A DNA stretch of 64,000 nucleotides from Microbacterium radiodurans (GTDB taxonomy: Bacteria; Actinomycetota; Actinomycetes; Actinomycetales; Microbacteriaceae), in NCBI RefSeq assembly GCF_008710705.1, contig NZ_VYRZ01000004.1, forward strand, positions 91,754 to 155,753, in the 5' to 3' direction. The translations under genes were made by a program, and so were the position numbers. Positions 1 to 9,100 of the stretch are shown here, one piece after another. The notes beneath the pieces are model-generated. The model searched no databases, was not told the origin of the DNA, and saw only the letters and a program-made list of their open reading frames with translations. Each line of letters begins with the position of its first letter. Within the stretch, counting starts at the first letter, position 1.

Positions 1-1430
1 TCGACCGCGACCCATCGGGCGGTCTCGGCATCCCATCGCTCCACACGCCAGCCGCGCGGCGGCAGCAGGCCTCGCGCCTCGTCGTCCGCGGCATCCCGCG
101 TGACGAGCGCCGACACCCGGTCGATCGACATCGGCGCATCCCACGCCAGCTCGAGCCACTGCTCGCCGACCATCGGCCACGAGCTCCAGACGCTTCCGGC
201 GTCGCCATCGGCGGCCGCGGCCGCGCTCGACCACTCCGGAACGTAGGACGCGCTCACCCGGGCCGTACCCGCGATGTCTCGCGACACCGTCGGGTCGGCG
301 CACGGCACCGTCACGGTCACGGTGGCCCGGCGCACGGTCTCATCGATCGCGTCGACGTGCACGACCATGCCCGAGTTGAGCTCGACCGTCTCGCCCGCGC
401 GGATGAACTCGTTCGCCTCGGTCTCATCACCCGGCCGCTCGAGCAGATCCGCGCCGTACGGCTCTGTGGGATTGGAGCGGAGGACCTGCACGCCCGACAC
501 CGACCGGTCGACCTCCCACGGGCTCGCCGAGACGCCGCCGTCGCTCGTCGGGTCGGACTTGTCGCTGTACTGCACCCAGTACCGCGCGTCGGGGTTCTCG
601 GGGTCGGTCCAGGTGAGCGTCCGGGATCCGGCCGGCCCCGCCCCCAGGCTGTCGAGCACCGCGGTCCGGGCGTCGCCGCACACCGGTTCGCGGACGTTCC
701 GGAGCACGCCCAGGCGAGCCAGGGTCGGGCTGGAGAGCGGCAGGAACGACCAGGCGCCGCCCATCATGTCGGTGCGGTTGCCGTACTCCTCCCGCGGGCA
801 TTCGACACCGGCAGAGTAATCCCAGCCGGTCTCGCACCGGATGCTGTACGCGTGGGGCAGCGACAGGTTGTGTCCGAGCTCGTGAGCGAGGAAGTAGGGG
901 TCGGGACTGGGCTGGAACGTCCCGCCGCCGTCGTCGGGATCGCCGGGCTGCTCGCCGTTGGCCCAGCCCGGGCAGGGCTCGCCGGGCGGGACCATGATCA
1001 CCAGGTGCCGCGCCGCACCGCCCTGCCAGCCGATCTTCTCGCGCAGCCACTGGTGCAGCCCGCCCGTGTCGCTGCATCCGATCGGCTGGTCGACGCTCTG
1101 CCAGTCGATGAGTTCTTCGAGCTCGAAGCGGATCGCGCCGCCGGTCTCACGGTCGTAGAACTGGTCGACGAGCTCGAGAGAGCGCCGTGCCTCCTCCGCC
1201 TCGAACGACGGCTCCGAGCCCTGCGGGGCGAGGAGCGCGATCGTCACGCGATGGTCACGGACGTCGGCTCGCGGCGCCACGTCGAACTCGACGAACCCGG
1301 GCTCGACCTCGACGGCGGGCGCCGCCACGGCCGCGGGAGCCCCCGCGAACACCGCCGCGCCGATGACGAGGGCACCGCTGAGGACGGCCGCCGTCCGCCG
1401 GATCGCGGTCACCGCCCGACGCGCGCTCAC
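1..1430 (-). CDS. Secreted zinc metalloprotease with C-terminal F5/8-type domain (3' end outside window)
   Basis: Reverse-strand translation from a GTG at 1430-1428 gives at least 476 residues without a stop, running off the window edge. An N-terminal hydrophobic, Ala-rich segment (about residues 10-40) looks like a Sec signal peptide. The zinc motif HELGHNLSLPH lies at about residue 183, the HExxHxxxxxH form of metzincin-like secreted proteases. A MMGG turn follows about 35 residues later. From about residue 400 the sequence resembles an F5/8-type C carbohydrate-binding domain (AADGDAGSVWSSWPMVGEQW), as in the neighbouring glycosidases. The GTG overlaps the GH43 stop (GTGA), so the two are probably co-translated. 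Role inferred: cleavage of glycoprotein backbones outside the cell. The exact protease family is uncertain. Confidence 0.85.
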   Translation of the reverse strand, partial: MSARRAVTAIRRTAAVLSGALVIGAAVFAGAPAAVAAPAVEVEPGFVEFDVAPRADVRDHRVTIALLAPQGSEPSFEAEEARRSLELVDQFYDRETGGAIRFELEELIDWQSVDQPIGCSDTGGLHQWLREKIGWQGGAARHLVIMVPPGEPCPGWANGEQPGDPDDGGGTFQPSPDPYFLAHELGHNLSLPHAYSIRCETGWDYSAGVECPREEYGNRTDMMGGAWSFLPLSSPTLARLGVLRNVREPVCGDARTAVLDSLGAGPAGSRTLTWTDPENPDARYWVQYSDKSDPTSDGGVSASPWEVDRSVSGVQVLRSNPTEPYGADLLERPGDETEANEFIRAGETVELNSGMVVHVDAIDETVRRATVTVTVPCADPTVSRDIAGTARVSASYVPEWSSAAAAADGDAGSVWSSWPMVGEQWLELAWDAPMSIDRVSALVTRDAADDEARGLLPPRGWRVERWDAETARWVAV

Positions 1431-4400
1431 GAGCGCGACTCCGAGCGTCCGCCGCGGCCGGCGCGCGATCCGGTGACACCGGCGGTGCGGAGCACGCCCG
1501 GCACGAGCACGCCGCCGCCCATCAGGAGCAGCATGAGGGCGGCACCCGCGAGCACGATCGGAGCATCGGCACCGGTGGCCGCCAGGCGCCCGCCCGCCGT
1601 CGCGCCCGGGCGCACCGTCCCGGCAGCGGCGACCGATCCGCCGGCGCTTCCCGACGGGGACGGTAGACCGGGCACACCGGGCACACCGGGCACGCCCGGC
1701 TGATCTGGCACGGTCGGTCCGGTCTCGACCCGCAGCGAACGCTCCGCCGAGACGTTGCCGGCGATATCGGTCGCCCGGAACACCACGTCGACGGCTCCGC
1801 CGCCGCGCGGCAGCCGCACACCGCCGCCGAGAGGCAGCTGCACCGCGCCGTCGGCGGCGACCCGCAGCTCGCCGCCGCGCACCGCCACCCAGGTGTCACC
1901 GGAACGCACCTCGACATCGCCGACACCGGACCCGGCATCGGTGGCCTGCAGATCGACGAGGAACCCCGCGTCGTCCTCGCTCACCGAACCCGAGACCTCG
2001 GGCGCGATCGTGTCGATCCGCACCGTCACCGCCGCGCGGGTCGAGACGTTGCCCGCCGCATCGACGCCCTCGGCCTCGACGAGATGGATGCCGTCCGCCG
2101 CCACCTCGACGTCGTCCGAGAGCTGCTGCCAGACGCCGCCGTCGACCCGAACGCGCACCGCCGGGGCCGCGTCCGCATCGTCCTGGGCGTCGGCCTCGAA
2201 GCGCACGCCCTCACGGAACCATCCCGATGCCGGCGCCGCCGCTGCCGTGTCGAAGGTCAGCGTCGGCGCGGTCGTGTCGACCGGCTCGGGCGCCTCGGCG
2301 GCCCACGCCTCGAACTCGTGCATCGCTGCTGATCCCTGCCCCTCGGCTGACCCCCACGACTGCATCAGCGCACGGAGCGCGGTGGTCTCCAGGGCGGCGA
2401 AACGGACCTCGTTGCGCTCGGTCGTGGAGCGGCCGTACGCGTCGTCCGTCTCGACGTCTCGCCACGCACCGCTCGTGTCGCGATATTGCAGAACCCACGA
2501 CCGCGGCGGGATGAGGCCGGCGTTCTGCTCGTCGGCAGCGTCGCGGGCGAACACCACCGCCGCGCGGTCGAGGTCGACGGGTCGCTCCCACGCCAGCTGC
2601 ACCCACTGCTCGCCGACGCGCGGCCAGGTGCCCCACGAGGCGCCGTCGATGGCGCCGTCCACGACGGCGTCGACGGGTGCCCACGGCGACGCCGACGACG
2701 CGGTGACGGACGCGAAGCGCGCGATGTTCCCCGTCAGCGGGGCGTCGGGCGAGCGCGGGATGGTCACCGGCACCGGCATCGACGTGTTGCCGGCCGCGTC
2801 CGTCGCGCGGAGGTAGACGACGTGCCGCTCGAGGTCGGGCGCCGGGATCGGGTCGCCGTACGTCAGCCACGCGGTCGGCTCGTCGATCGCGTACTCGAGA
2901 TCCGCGAGCCCCGACCCGATATCGGTCGCCGTCGCGGTGACGGTGCGCGCCGAGGCGTCGACGACACCCGTCGCCGTCGGGGCCGTCCGGTCGATGCGCA
3001 CCGAGACGGTCTGCTCGGCCGAGACGTTGCCCGCGGCATCCGTCGCCCGCGCCGACACCGTGTGCGTGCCGTCGCTCTCGAGCAGCGTGTCGACGCGGCG
3101 GACGTCCGGCGTCGTCGTCGGCGCTCCACCGTCGACGGCCACGGCGATGCTCGAACGCACGTCGCGGTCGTCGGCGGCCTCGGCCCGCACGGTCACCGGC
3201 CCGACGAACCATCCGCCGGCGCCCTCCGCGCCACGAGCCGTCAGCTGCAGGACGGGCGCGCTCACATCGGGCTCGCCCGTGTCGCTCGGGTCGACGACGG
3301 TCACGGTCGCCTCGACGCGTGCCGCCGCGTAGCCGGTGGCCACGCCGCTCACGGTGAAGGCGCCCGGCGCCGCGTACGCGGCGGGGTCGACGGCGTCCCA
3401 GCGAACCGGGGCGGGCATGCGGTCGTCGCCGTAGCGCAGCGCGACGGTCTCGGGCAGCTCGGGAGCTTCGCCCACCGCGGTGCGGGTGGCGGCGGGATCG
3501 TAGCCGTCGGCCGCGACGGCGCCCACCGACCACTCCTCCACCGCGAGAGCCGAGTATCTCGGTGTGGTGCCGGTGCCGGGCGCAGCGTCGAGCACGGCCC
3601 GCAGGCGCGTCGTCGTCACCGGAGTGAAGGTCACCTCGTTCGGCGTCCGCGTCGCGGTCGGGTATCCGCTCGCGCCGGCGACGTCGCGCCATCCGCCGTT
3701 CACCCAGTACTGCAGCTTCCAGGCGCGCGGTGCCGAGACGCCGTCGCCGCTGCCGGGCTCGCGGTCGCTCCAGAACTGGATGCTCGAGCGATCGATGCGC
3801 ACCGGCTCGGCCCAGTCGTACTGGATCCACTCGGTCGCGGCGCGGTCGCCGTCGTACGACCCCCACATGTCCGGCGGCAGCGGGTTCGGGCGGACGATCC
3901 CGTCGTTCAGCGCAGCGATCCAGTACTGGGCGGGCACCGGCTCGTTCGACGCCGACGCCGTCGCCCGCGGCGCGACGTTCGCGCTCGGGGTCTCGACCTG
4001 CTCGGCGCCGAGGGTCGGCACGACCGGCAGGATGCGGGCGGGGCTGACCGAGTCGTCCCACTGCAGGGCGTCGACGGCCACCGAACGGCGGAAGTGGTTG
4101 CCGCCGGCGGCGTCGGCCGTGTGGTACGCCATGTACCACTCGCCCTGGAACTCGGTGATCGCCGGGTGGCTCGTCGTCGACGACACCGGCGCGAGGATGC
4201 GACCCTGCGACGTCCACGGGCCCAGGGGTCCGGGCGCCGTCGAGTACGCGATGCACGCGTGGTAGACGGCCGGGGTGCACCAGCTGTCGGGGCCGGCCGT
4301 GTTGGCGGCGTAGGCGAGGTAGTAGGTGCCGGCACGCTCGAAGAGCCAGGCCGCTTCGAAGAAGCCGTCGACCCCGCTCGTGATCGCGGTCGACTCGCCG

Positions 4401-5038
4401 ACGAGGCTCGTCATGTCGGCGCCGAGCTCGATCGCGAACAGGCGGCTGAAGCTGCCCCAGTACATCCATACGCGCCCGTCGTCGGCGACGTACACGGTGG
4501 GGTCGATGTTGTGGGCGTCGTTGCCGAGGATCTCCTGCGACACGATCGGCCCGCCGACGGCGTCGGTCCACGGACCGAGCGGCGAATCCGAGACGGCGAC
4601 GCCGATGCCGAACGGGTCGGGCGAACCGCTGCCTGCCTCGTGGACGGGCACGTACCAGTAGAAGCGGCCGTCGGCGCCTTCGACCACCTGACCGGCGTAC
4701 GCACGTCCGGGAGTCGCCCAGTCGAACACCTGCTCGGGGCGCATGAGCGAGGGATGCCGCTCCCACTCGCCCCCGGCGACATCGCCCGTCGAGAAGGCCT
4801 GCCACTCGTTCATGATGAAGTCGTTCGTGGTCGGATCCGCCTCATCGCGCCCCGCGTAGACGTAGAGGGTGTCATCGACGACGAGGGTCGCGGGGTCGGC
4901 GGAGTACACCGAGCCGTCGCCGAGGATCGGATTGTCGAGGGCGACCGCGGCCAGGGGCGGCGCAGCGGCGACGAGACCGGCGACGACGGCGCCCGCGGTG
5001 AGGGCGGCCGACGCGCGGCGCGGGACTTTTCGGAACAT
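1427..5038 (-). CDS. Secreted, wall-anchored GH43 family glycosidase (alpha-L-arabinofuranosidase-like)
   Basis: 1203 residues. The ATG at 5038 is chosen because AAGGAGACCGAC precedes it and it opens directly into a signal peptide (residues 1-33). A longer upstream frame exists but lacks these. The five-bladed GH43 catalytic domain spans about residues 35-350. The three expected acids are visible: base Asp48 (SADPA), modulator Asp179 (HNIDP) and acid Glu228 (GFFEAAW). Downstream come F5/8-type C domains (about 380-530 and 800-940), a Big_4-like segment and OmpL47-like Ig repeats. The tail is LAATG + hydrophobic helix + Arg-rich end, a sortase signal. Gene context (GH127, a GH121-like protein) suggests a HypAA-like alpha-L-arabinofuranosidase. 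The substrate is inferred. Confidence 0.9.
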   Translation of the reverse strand: MFRKVPRRASAALTAGAVVAGLVAAAPPLAAVALDNPILGDGSVYSADPATLVVDDTLYVYAGRDEADPTTNDFIMNEWQAFSTGDVAGGEWERHPSLMRPEQVFDWATPGRAYAGQVVEGADGRFYWYVPVHEAGSGSPDPFGIGVAVSDSPLGPWTDAVGGPIVSQEILGNDAHNIDPTVYVADDGRVWMYWGSFSRLFAIELGADMTSLVGESTAITSGVDGFFEAAWLFERAGTYYLAYAANTAGPDSWCTPAVYHACIAYSTAPGPLGPWTSQGRILAPVSSTTSHPAITEFQGEWYMAYHTADAAGGNHFRRSVAVDALQWDDSVSPARILPVVPTLGAEQVETPSANVAPRATASASNEPVPAQYWIAALNDGIVRPNPLPPDMWGSYDGDRAATEWIQYDWAEPVRIDRSSIQFWSDREPGSGDGVSAPRAWKLQYWVNGGWRDVAGASGYPTATRTPNEVTFTPVTTTRLRAVLDAAPGTGTTPRYSALAVEEWSVGAVAADGYDPAATRTAVGEAPELPETVALRYGDDRMPAPVRWDAVDPAAYAAPGAFTVSGVATGYAAARVEATVTVVDPSDTGEPDVSAPVLQLTARGAEGAGGWFVGPVTVRAEAADDRDVRSSIAVAVDGGAPTTTPDVRRVDTLLESDGTHTVSARATDAAGNVSAEQTVSVRIDRTAPTATGVVDASARTVTATATDIGSGLADLEYAIDEPTAWLTYGDPIPAPDLERHVVYLRATDAAGNTSMPVPVTIPRSPDAPLTGNIARFASVTASSASPWAPVDAVVDGAIDGASWGTWPRVGEQWVQLAWERPVDLDRAAVVFARDAADEQNAGLIPPRSWVLQYRDTSGAWRDVETDDAYGRSTTERNEVRFAALETTALRALMQSWGSAEGQGSAAMHEFEAWAAEAPEPVDTTAPTLTFDTAAAAPASGWFREGVRFEADAQDDADAAPAVRVRVDGGVWQQLSDDVEVAADGIHLVEAEGVDAAGNVSTRAAVTVRIDTIAPEVSGSVSEDDAGFLVDLQATDAGSGVGDVEVRSGDTWVAVRGGELRVAADGAVQLPLGGGVRLPRGGGAVDVVFRATDIAGNVSAERSLRVETGPTVPDQPGVPGVPGVPGLPSPSGSAGGSVAAAGTVRPGATAGGRLAATGADAPIVLAGAALMLLLMGGGVLVPGVLRTAGVTGSRAGRGGRSESRS

Positions 5039-5129
5039 GTCGGTCTCCTTGACCGGGCGACGGGGGGATAGGCGAAGCAGAGGGGCGGAGGGGCCGGCCG
5101 GCCGAGGCGACCGGCCCCGGGGAGAATGG

Positions 5130-5258
5130 TCAGGGCTTTGGGGGGCCTGCCCACTCGGGTAAAGGGCCGGGGCTGGGGGACCGCCGGCTCTCGTCGACAC
5201 GACGCGCGACCTGATCGTGCGGGACCGCCGCGACCGTGGACCGTCGGGTGCAGTTCAC
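5130..5258 (-). other. Vestigial 42-codon leader ORF, remnant of a duplicated gene start
   Basis: A GTG at 5258 preceded by GAGAGGAAACCGCCACC opens a 42-codon frame ending at 5130, ahead of the GH43 ATG at 5038. Its start region (GTG AAC TGC ACC) and the ~130 bp before it closely match the promoter and first codons of the GH121-like gene at 17710 (GTG GAC TGC ACT). After a few codons the match ends and the frame becomes Pro-rich without domain character. It is best read as the captured 5' end of another gene left in the GH43 leader. It could still be translated and affect expression. Confidence 0.5.
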
Positions 5259-5315
5259 GGTGGCGGTTTCCTCTCGACGCTGTCTTCTTCGAGCAGCGCG
5301 TGCGTGTGTGGATGG

Positions 5316-5377
5316 AACGTACCGAGCCGGCGACTGCCACCGCAATCCTTTTCGATGATTTCGAAACGGCCCGAAAT
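5316..5377 (-). promoter_or_regulatory. Promoter and operator of the GH43-metalloprotease operon
   Basis: On the minus strand a -35-like TTGCGG (5345-5340) and a -10-like TACGTT (5321-5316) are separated by 18 bp. Immediately upstream lies TTTCGAAATCATCGAAAAG within 5349-5376, flanked by CGAAA/TTTCG half-sites. The same layout, with the same 18-bp spacer, occurs before the GH121-like gene (17766-17828). The conserved block is probably the site of the LacI-type regulator encoded at 17846-18868 (inference). Confidence 0.6.
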
Positions 5378-5400
5378 CGAACCGCTCGCGCACGCGCCGT

Positions 5401-5436
5401 GGAGCGCCATCCCGCGGGAATGCGAGATGGCGCTCC
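5401..5436 (-). terminator. Hairpin terminator after araD
   Basis: GGAGCGCCATC and GATGGCGCTCC form a perfect 11-bp stem with a 14-nt loop, 15 bp beyond the araD stop codon. No T-run is obvious, as is usual in high-GC actinobacteria. Confidence 0.6.
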
Positions 5437-5450
5437 GCGGTGGTGCGGGG

Positions 5451-6176
5451 TTACCGGCGGTCGTCGGTGGTCTGTCCGTAGACGTTCTGGTACCGGTCGT
5501 ACAGCTTGTCGATCGCGTCCTGCGGAATCGGGATCAACTCCCCCGCCTGGCGGGCGAGATGCACCGTGCGGGCCACGTCCTCGACCATCACCGCAGCCTT
5601 CACGGCATCCTTCGCACTGGACCCGATCGTGAACGGCCCATGGTTCTGCATCAGCACCGCCCGGGAACGATGACCCGACAGCGTGTCCACGATCCCCCGA
5701 CCGATCGAATCGTCCCCGATGATCGCGAACGGCCCCACCGGGATCGGACCCCCGAACTCATCCGCCATCGCCGTGATCACACACGGGATCTCCTCACCCC
5801 GCGCCGCCCACGCCACCGCGAACGTCGAATGCGTGTGCACCACACCACCCACCTCGGGCATGTTCCGATACACATACGCATGAGCGGCCGTATCACTCGA
5901 CGGCGCCCGATCACTGCCCGGCGTGCCCGCCACGACATCCCCGTCCAGATCACACAGGATCATGTTCTCCGGAGCCAGATCGTCATACGACACCCCCGAC
6001 GGCTTGATCACGAACAGATCAGCACGGGGATCATCACCACGACGAACCCGCCCCGACACGTTCCCACCCGTCCACACCACCAGGCCGTACCGCACCAACT
6101 CCGCATGCAACGACGCCACCTCAGCCCGCACCCGAGCAACAGCGTCATCGAACATCGTCGGCGTGAGGTCGGTCAT
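5451..6176 (-). CDS. araD: L-ribulose-5-phosphate 4-epimerase
   Basis: 241 residues, the usual length for AraD of the class II aldolase/epimerase fold. It converts L-ribulose-5-P to D-xylulose-5-P, the last step of L-arabinose entry into the pentose phosphate pathway. Visible signatures are TGGNVSGR near the N-terminus, the metal ligands HTHS and the later QNHGPF, and a C-terminal YQNVYGQ holding the expected catalytic Tyr. Start chosen at ATG 6176: it overlaps the stop of the upstream glycosidase (ATGA) and follows GAAGGAGCGACCCG. Codon use is odd: GAT, CAT, TAT, GTG, TTG and GGT are common, while neighbours use C-ending codons almost exclusively. This suggests separate ancestry. No araA or araB is nearby. 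Confidence 0.93.
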   Translation of the reverse strand: MTDLTPTMFDDAVARVRAEVASLHAELVRYGLVVWTGGNVSGRVRRGDDPRADLFVIKPSGVSYDDLAPENMILCDLDGDVVAGTPGSDRAPSSDTAAHAYVYRNMPEVGGVVHTHSTFAVAWAARGEEIPCVITAMADEFGGPIPVGPFAIIGDDSIGRGIVDTLSGHRSRAVLMQNHGPFTIGSSAKDAVKAAVMVEDVARTVHLARQAGELIPIPQDAIDKLYDRYQNVYGQTTDDRR

Positions 6177-9100
6177 CGGGTCGCTCCTTCGCCGTTGTCC
6201 CCGCGACGTCGGTGCGCGCGCGCGAGCGCGGCGCCCGCACCGGCGAGCGCGGCTCCACCGATCACCCACGCACCGAGCGCGAACGCACCGCCCGTCGCCG
6301 CGAGCGAGCCCGCCTCGACGACGGTCACGCGATACCAGCCGATGACACCGCCGTCCGCCGCGGTGATCGCGAGACGATGCCCGCCGAGCGGTGCGCTCGT
6401 CGGCACACGGAGCGTGACGGTGCCATCCGTGGCCACCGTGCCCGATCCGAGCGCGGTCGGCGTCGAGAGCAGCCAGCCCGAGACGTTCCGGCCGGCCGCC
6501 GCGGTTCCGACCGTGATCTTCACGGTCTCACCGCGCACGATCGTCGCCGGACCCGAGACCGCGCCCTGCGTCGCCGCGGAGAGATCCGCCGACGACGGCG
6601 CTCCCGCTGGTGCCGGCTGGGTGGTCGGACCGGTCGTCGGAGGCGTGGAGGGACCCGGGTTCGGGTTCGGGTTCGGCTCCGGCTCCGGCTCCGGGCTCAC
6701 CGGTGCGGCGAGCGCCGACACGACGATCCGGTCGATGATCGGGGACAGCTCCGCCCGCAGCGGGATGCCCGGGAAGTTGTCCTCGGCGAAGGTCTCGCCG
6801 TCGAAGTTCGGCTGCTCCGACGACGCGAACCGGATCTCGTTCCGCCCCTGCTTCAGATCGAGCACCAGGGTGCGCTCCCAGAAGTTGTTGCGATGGAACG
6901 TCGGGACGAACAGCACCCGCTGCGCGTCACCGTCGTTGACCGAGATGTCGGCGTGGCGCGCCATCGGGTTGGGGTTGTAGTGCGTCGCCGGAACCTGCTC
7001 GGGGTTCGAGAAGCGCACGACGACCGCGTGGGGTCCTGCCTCGGCGGCATCCACGTCGAAGGTCAGCGTGTTGCCGTTGCCGGGGTCGCCGCCGATGCCG
7101 TCGACCGCCTTCCCGCCGTCCGCGAGATCGGCGTCGACGACGGCGGCGGTGCCGGCCAGCGAAGCCTCCTCGGCCTGGTAGGTGCGGTGCTCGATCTCGC
7201 CGCGCGAACCCGAGACGGTGATCTTGTCGACCGTCGCCGCGCCGTGAACGACGATCTTGTTCACACCGCCCTGCAGCTGGACGTCCGCCGCTCCGCCGCG
7301 GGAGAGGTCGAGGACGTCCTCGCCGTTGAGCGAGACCGTGCCGCCGCCGGTGCCGTCGACCTCGAGGCGCGCTTCTCCGTCGGTCTCGCCGTAGACCCAG
7401 AACGTCGCCGATTCGTCGGCATCCAGCGCGACCGAACCGGGGTCCTGCGCCGAGACCTCACCGTTGTGGTCGGCGTGCTCGGCCTCGTACACCGTGCTCG
7501 GAGCGGAGACGGTCCTCTCGAGCGTGATGCGATCGAGGATGGCGTCACCGCGCGTCGTGCGCGAGCCGTCGAGGCTCGACGTGGACAGGGCGATCTCGTG
7601 GCGCCCGGCGGTCAGCTCGACCCGGGTGTCGGCGTGGTCCCAGACGACCCACTTGTAGCTGAGCGGCAGGTGGACCTCCTGCTCGCTGCCGCCGTCGACG
7701 GTGACGAACACGTTCGTCGGGCCGTTCTCGGCGATCTCGGCGTCGGTGTTGAGGCTGCTCGAGAAGACCGACAGGTCGTACGAGCCCGCTTCGGGGACGT
7801 CGACCGTGAAGACGGCCCTCGAATCCGCACCGGTTCGGAAGCCGCCGATGTCGAAGCCGCCCGACGTGTAGTAGTTGCCCACCGCGTTCGGCGAGCCCTC
7901 GGGCCCGTTGCGGGTCACATCGCCGGTGGCTGCGGCATCCTCGGCCTCGTACGAGCCGCGCCAGGTCGAGTCGACCTCGGTCGGCTCGGCGTTCTCGCCC
8001 GGCGTGACGATGATCTCGTACGCGTCGGAGTCCGTCATGGCCGGCAGCCCGTCGCGACCGAACGGCACGGTGACCGTGCCGTTCTCGACGGCGACGACCC
8101 GGTCGCTGAGAAGCCGCGGCGCCGACGAGTCGCCGATCTGACCGGTCCACCCGATCTCGCGCACCTGCACGCGCACCGAACCCCCGAAGGTCTCGCTCGA
8201 GATGCCGGTGACGTCGACGGGCGCGCTGCCGTTCGCCCCGCCCACGAGGGCGCGCGCGACGCGCTTGTCGGCGTCGACGGATGCCACGCCCTGGAGCGTG
8301 TAGTTCACTCCGGGCGAGGGCGGGGTGACAGTGGCGGACTGGCCGCTCATCTGGGCGTAGGCGTTGTAGAGCCACCACTGGCCGTTGCCGCGGTTCTGCT
8401 GCACCGCCGAGTCCGACAGGTTGCCGTTGATGTTCCAGAAGGCGATCATCGCCTCGACCTTGGTGTCCTCGATCGCCGAGATCCACTGCACCATCTGCCC
8501 CGGAACCGAGGTGTGGTAGTTGAACGCGTACTCGTTGATGTTGATCGGACGCGGCTTGCCCTCCCAGGCCGTGCCGGCGAAGGCTGCGCTCTCCCACCCG
8601 CGGTACCGCGCGACGGACTCGCGGATGGCCTGCGGGTGCGACAGCTCGTGCCACGTGACGATGTCGGGCACGGTGTTCGCCTGGACGGTGTGACGGAGGA
8701 ACCCGTTCACCTGCTCGAACAGGTGCTCGGTGCCCGGGCCGGCGACGCGGAGCGGGATGCCGGTGCGCTCGGACCAGGCGCGGATGGTGCGGTACGTGTC
8801 GTCCCACATGGCGTAGTAGACGGTGGGGTCGTCGAGCCACGACACGTTGCCCGACAGCGACCACGGCACGCCGCGGTTGCTGAACATGTTGCCCTCGGGC
8901 TCGTTGAACGGCTCGATGACGAGGTGGTCGGCGACGTAGCCGCGCTGGGTGTCGTCGACGGACGCGAACTGCTCGATCATCGCCAGCTGATCGGCGAGGC
9001 GATCGGCGTAGTCGGCGCGCCGCTCGGCGGGCGTGCTGCCGGGCACCTGGTAGGGGAAGCCGCGGTAGTAGTCGGTGATGCGGAGGTAGACGTCGCCGCC

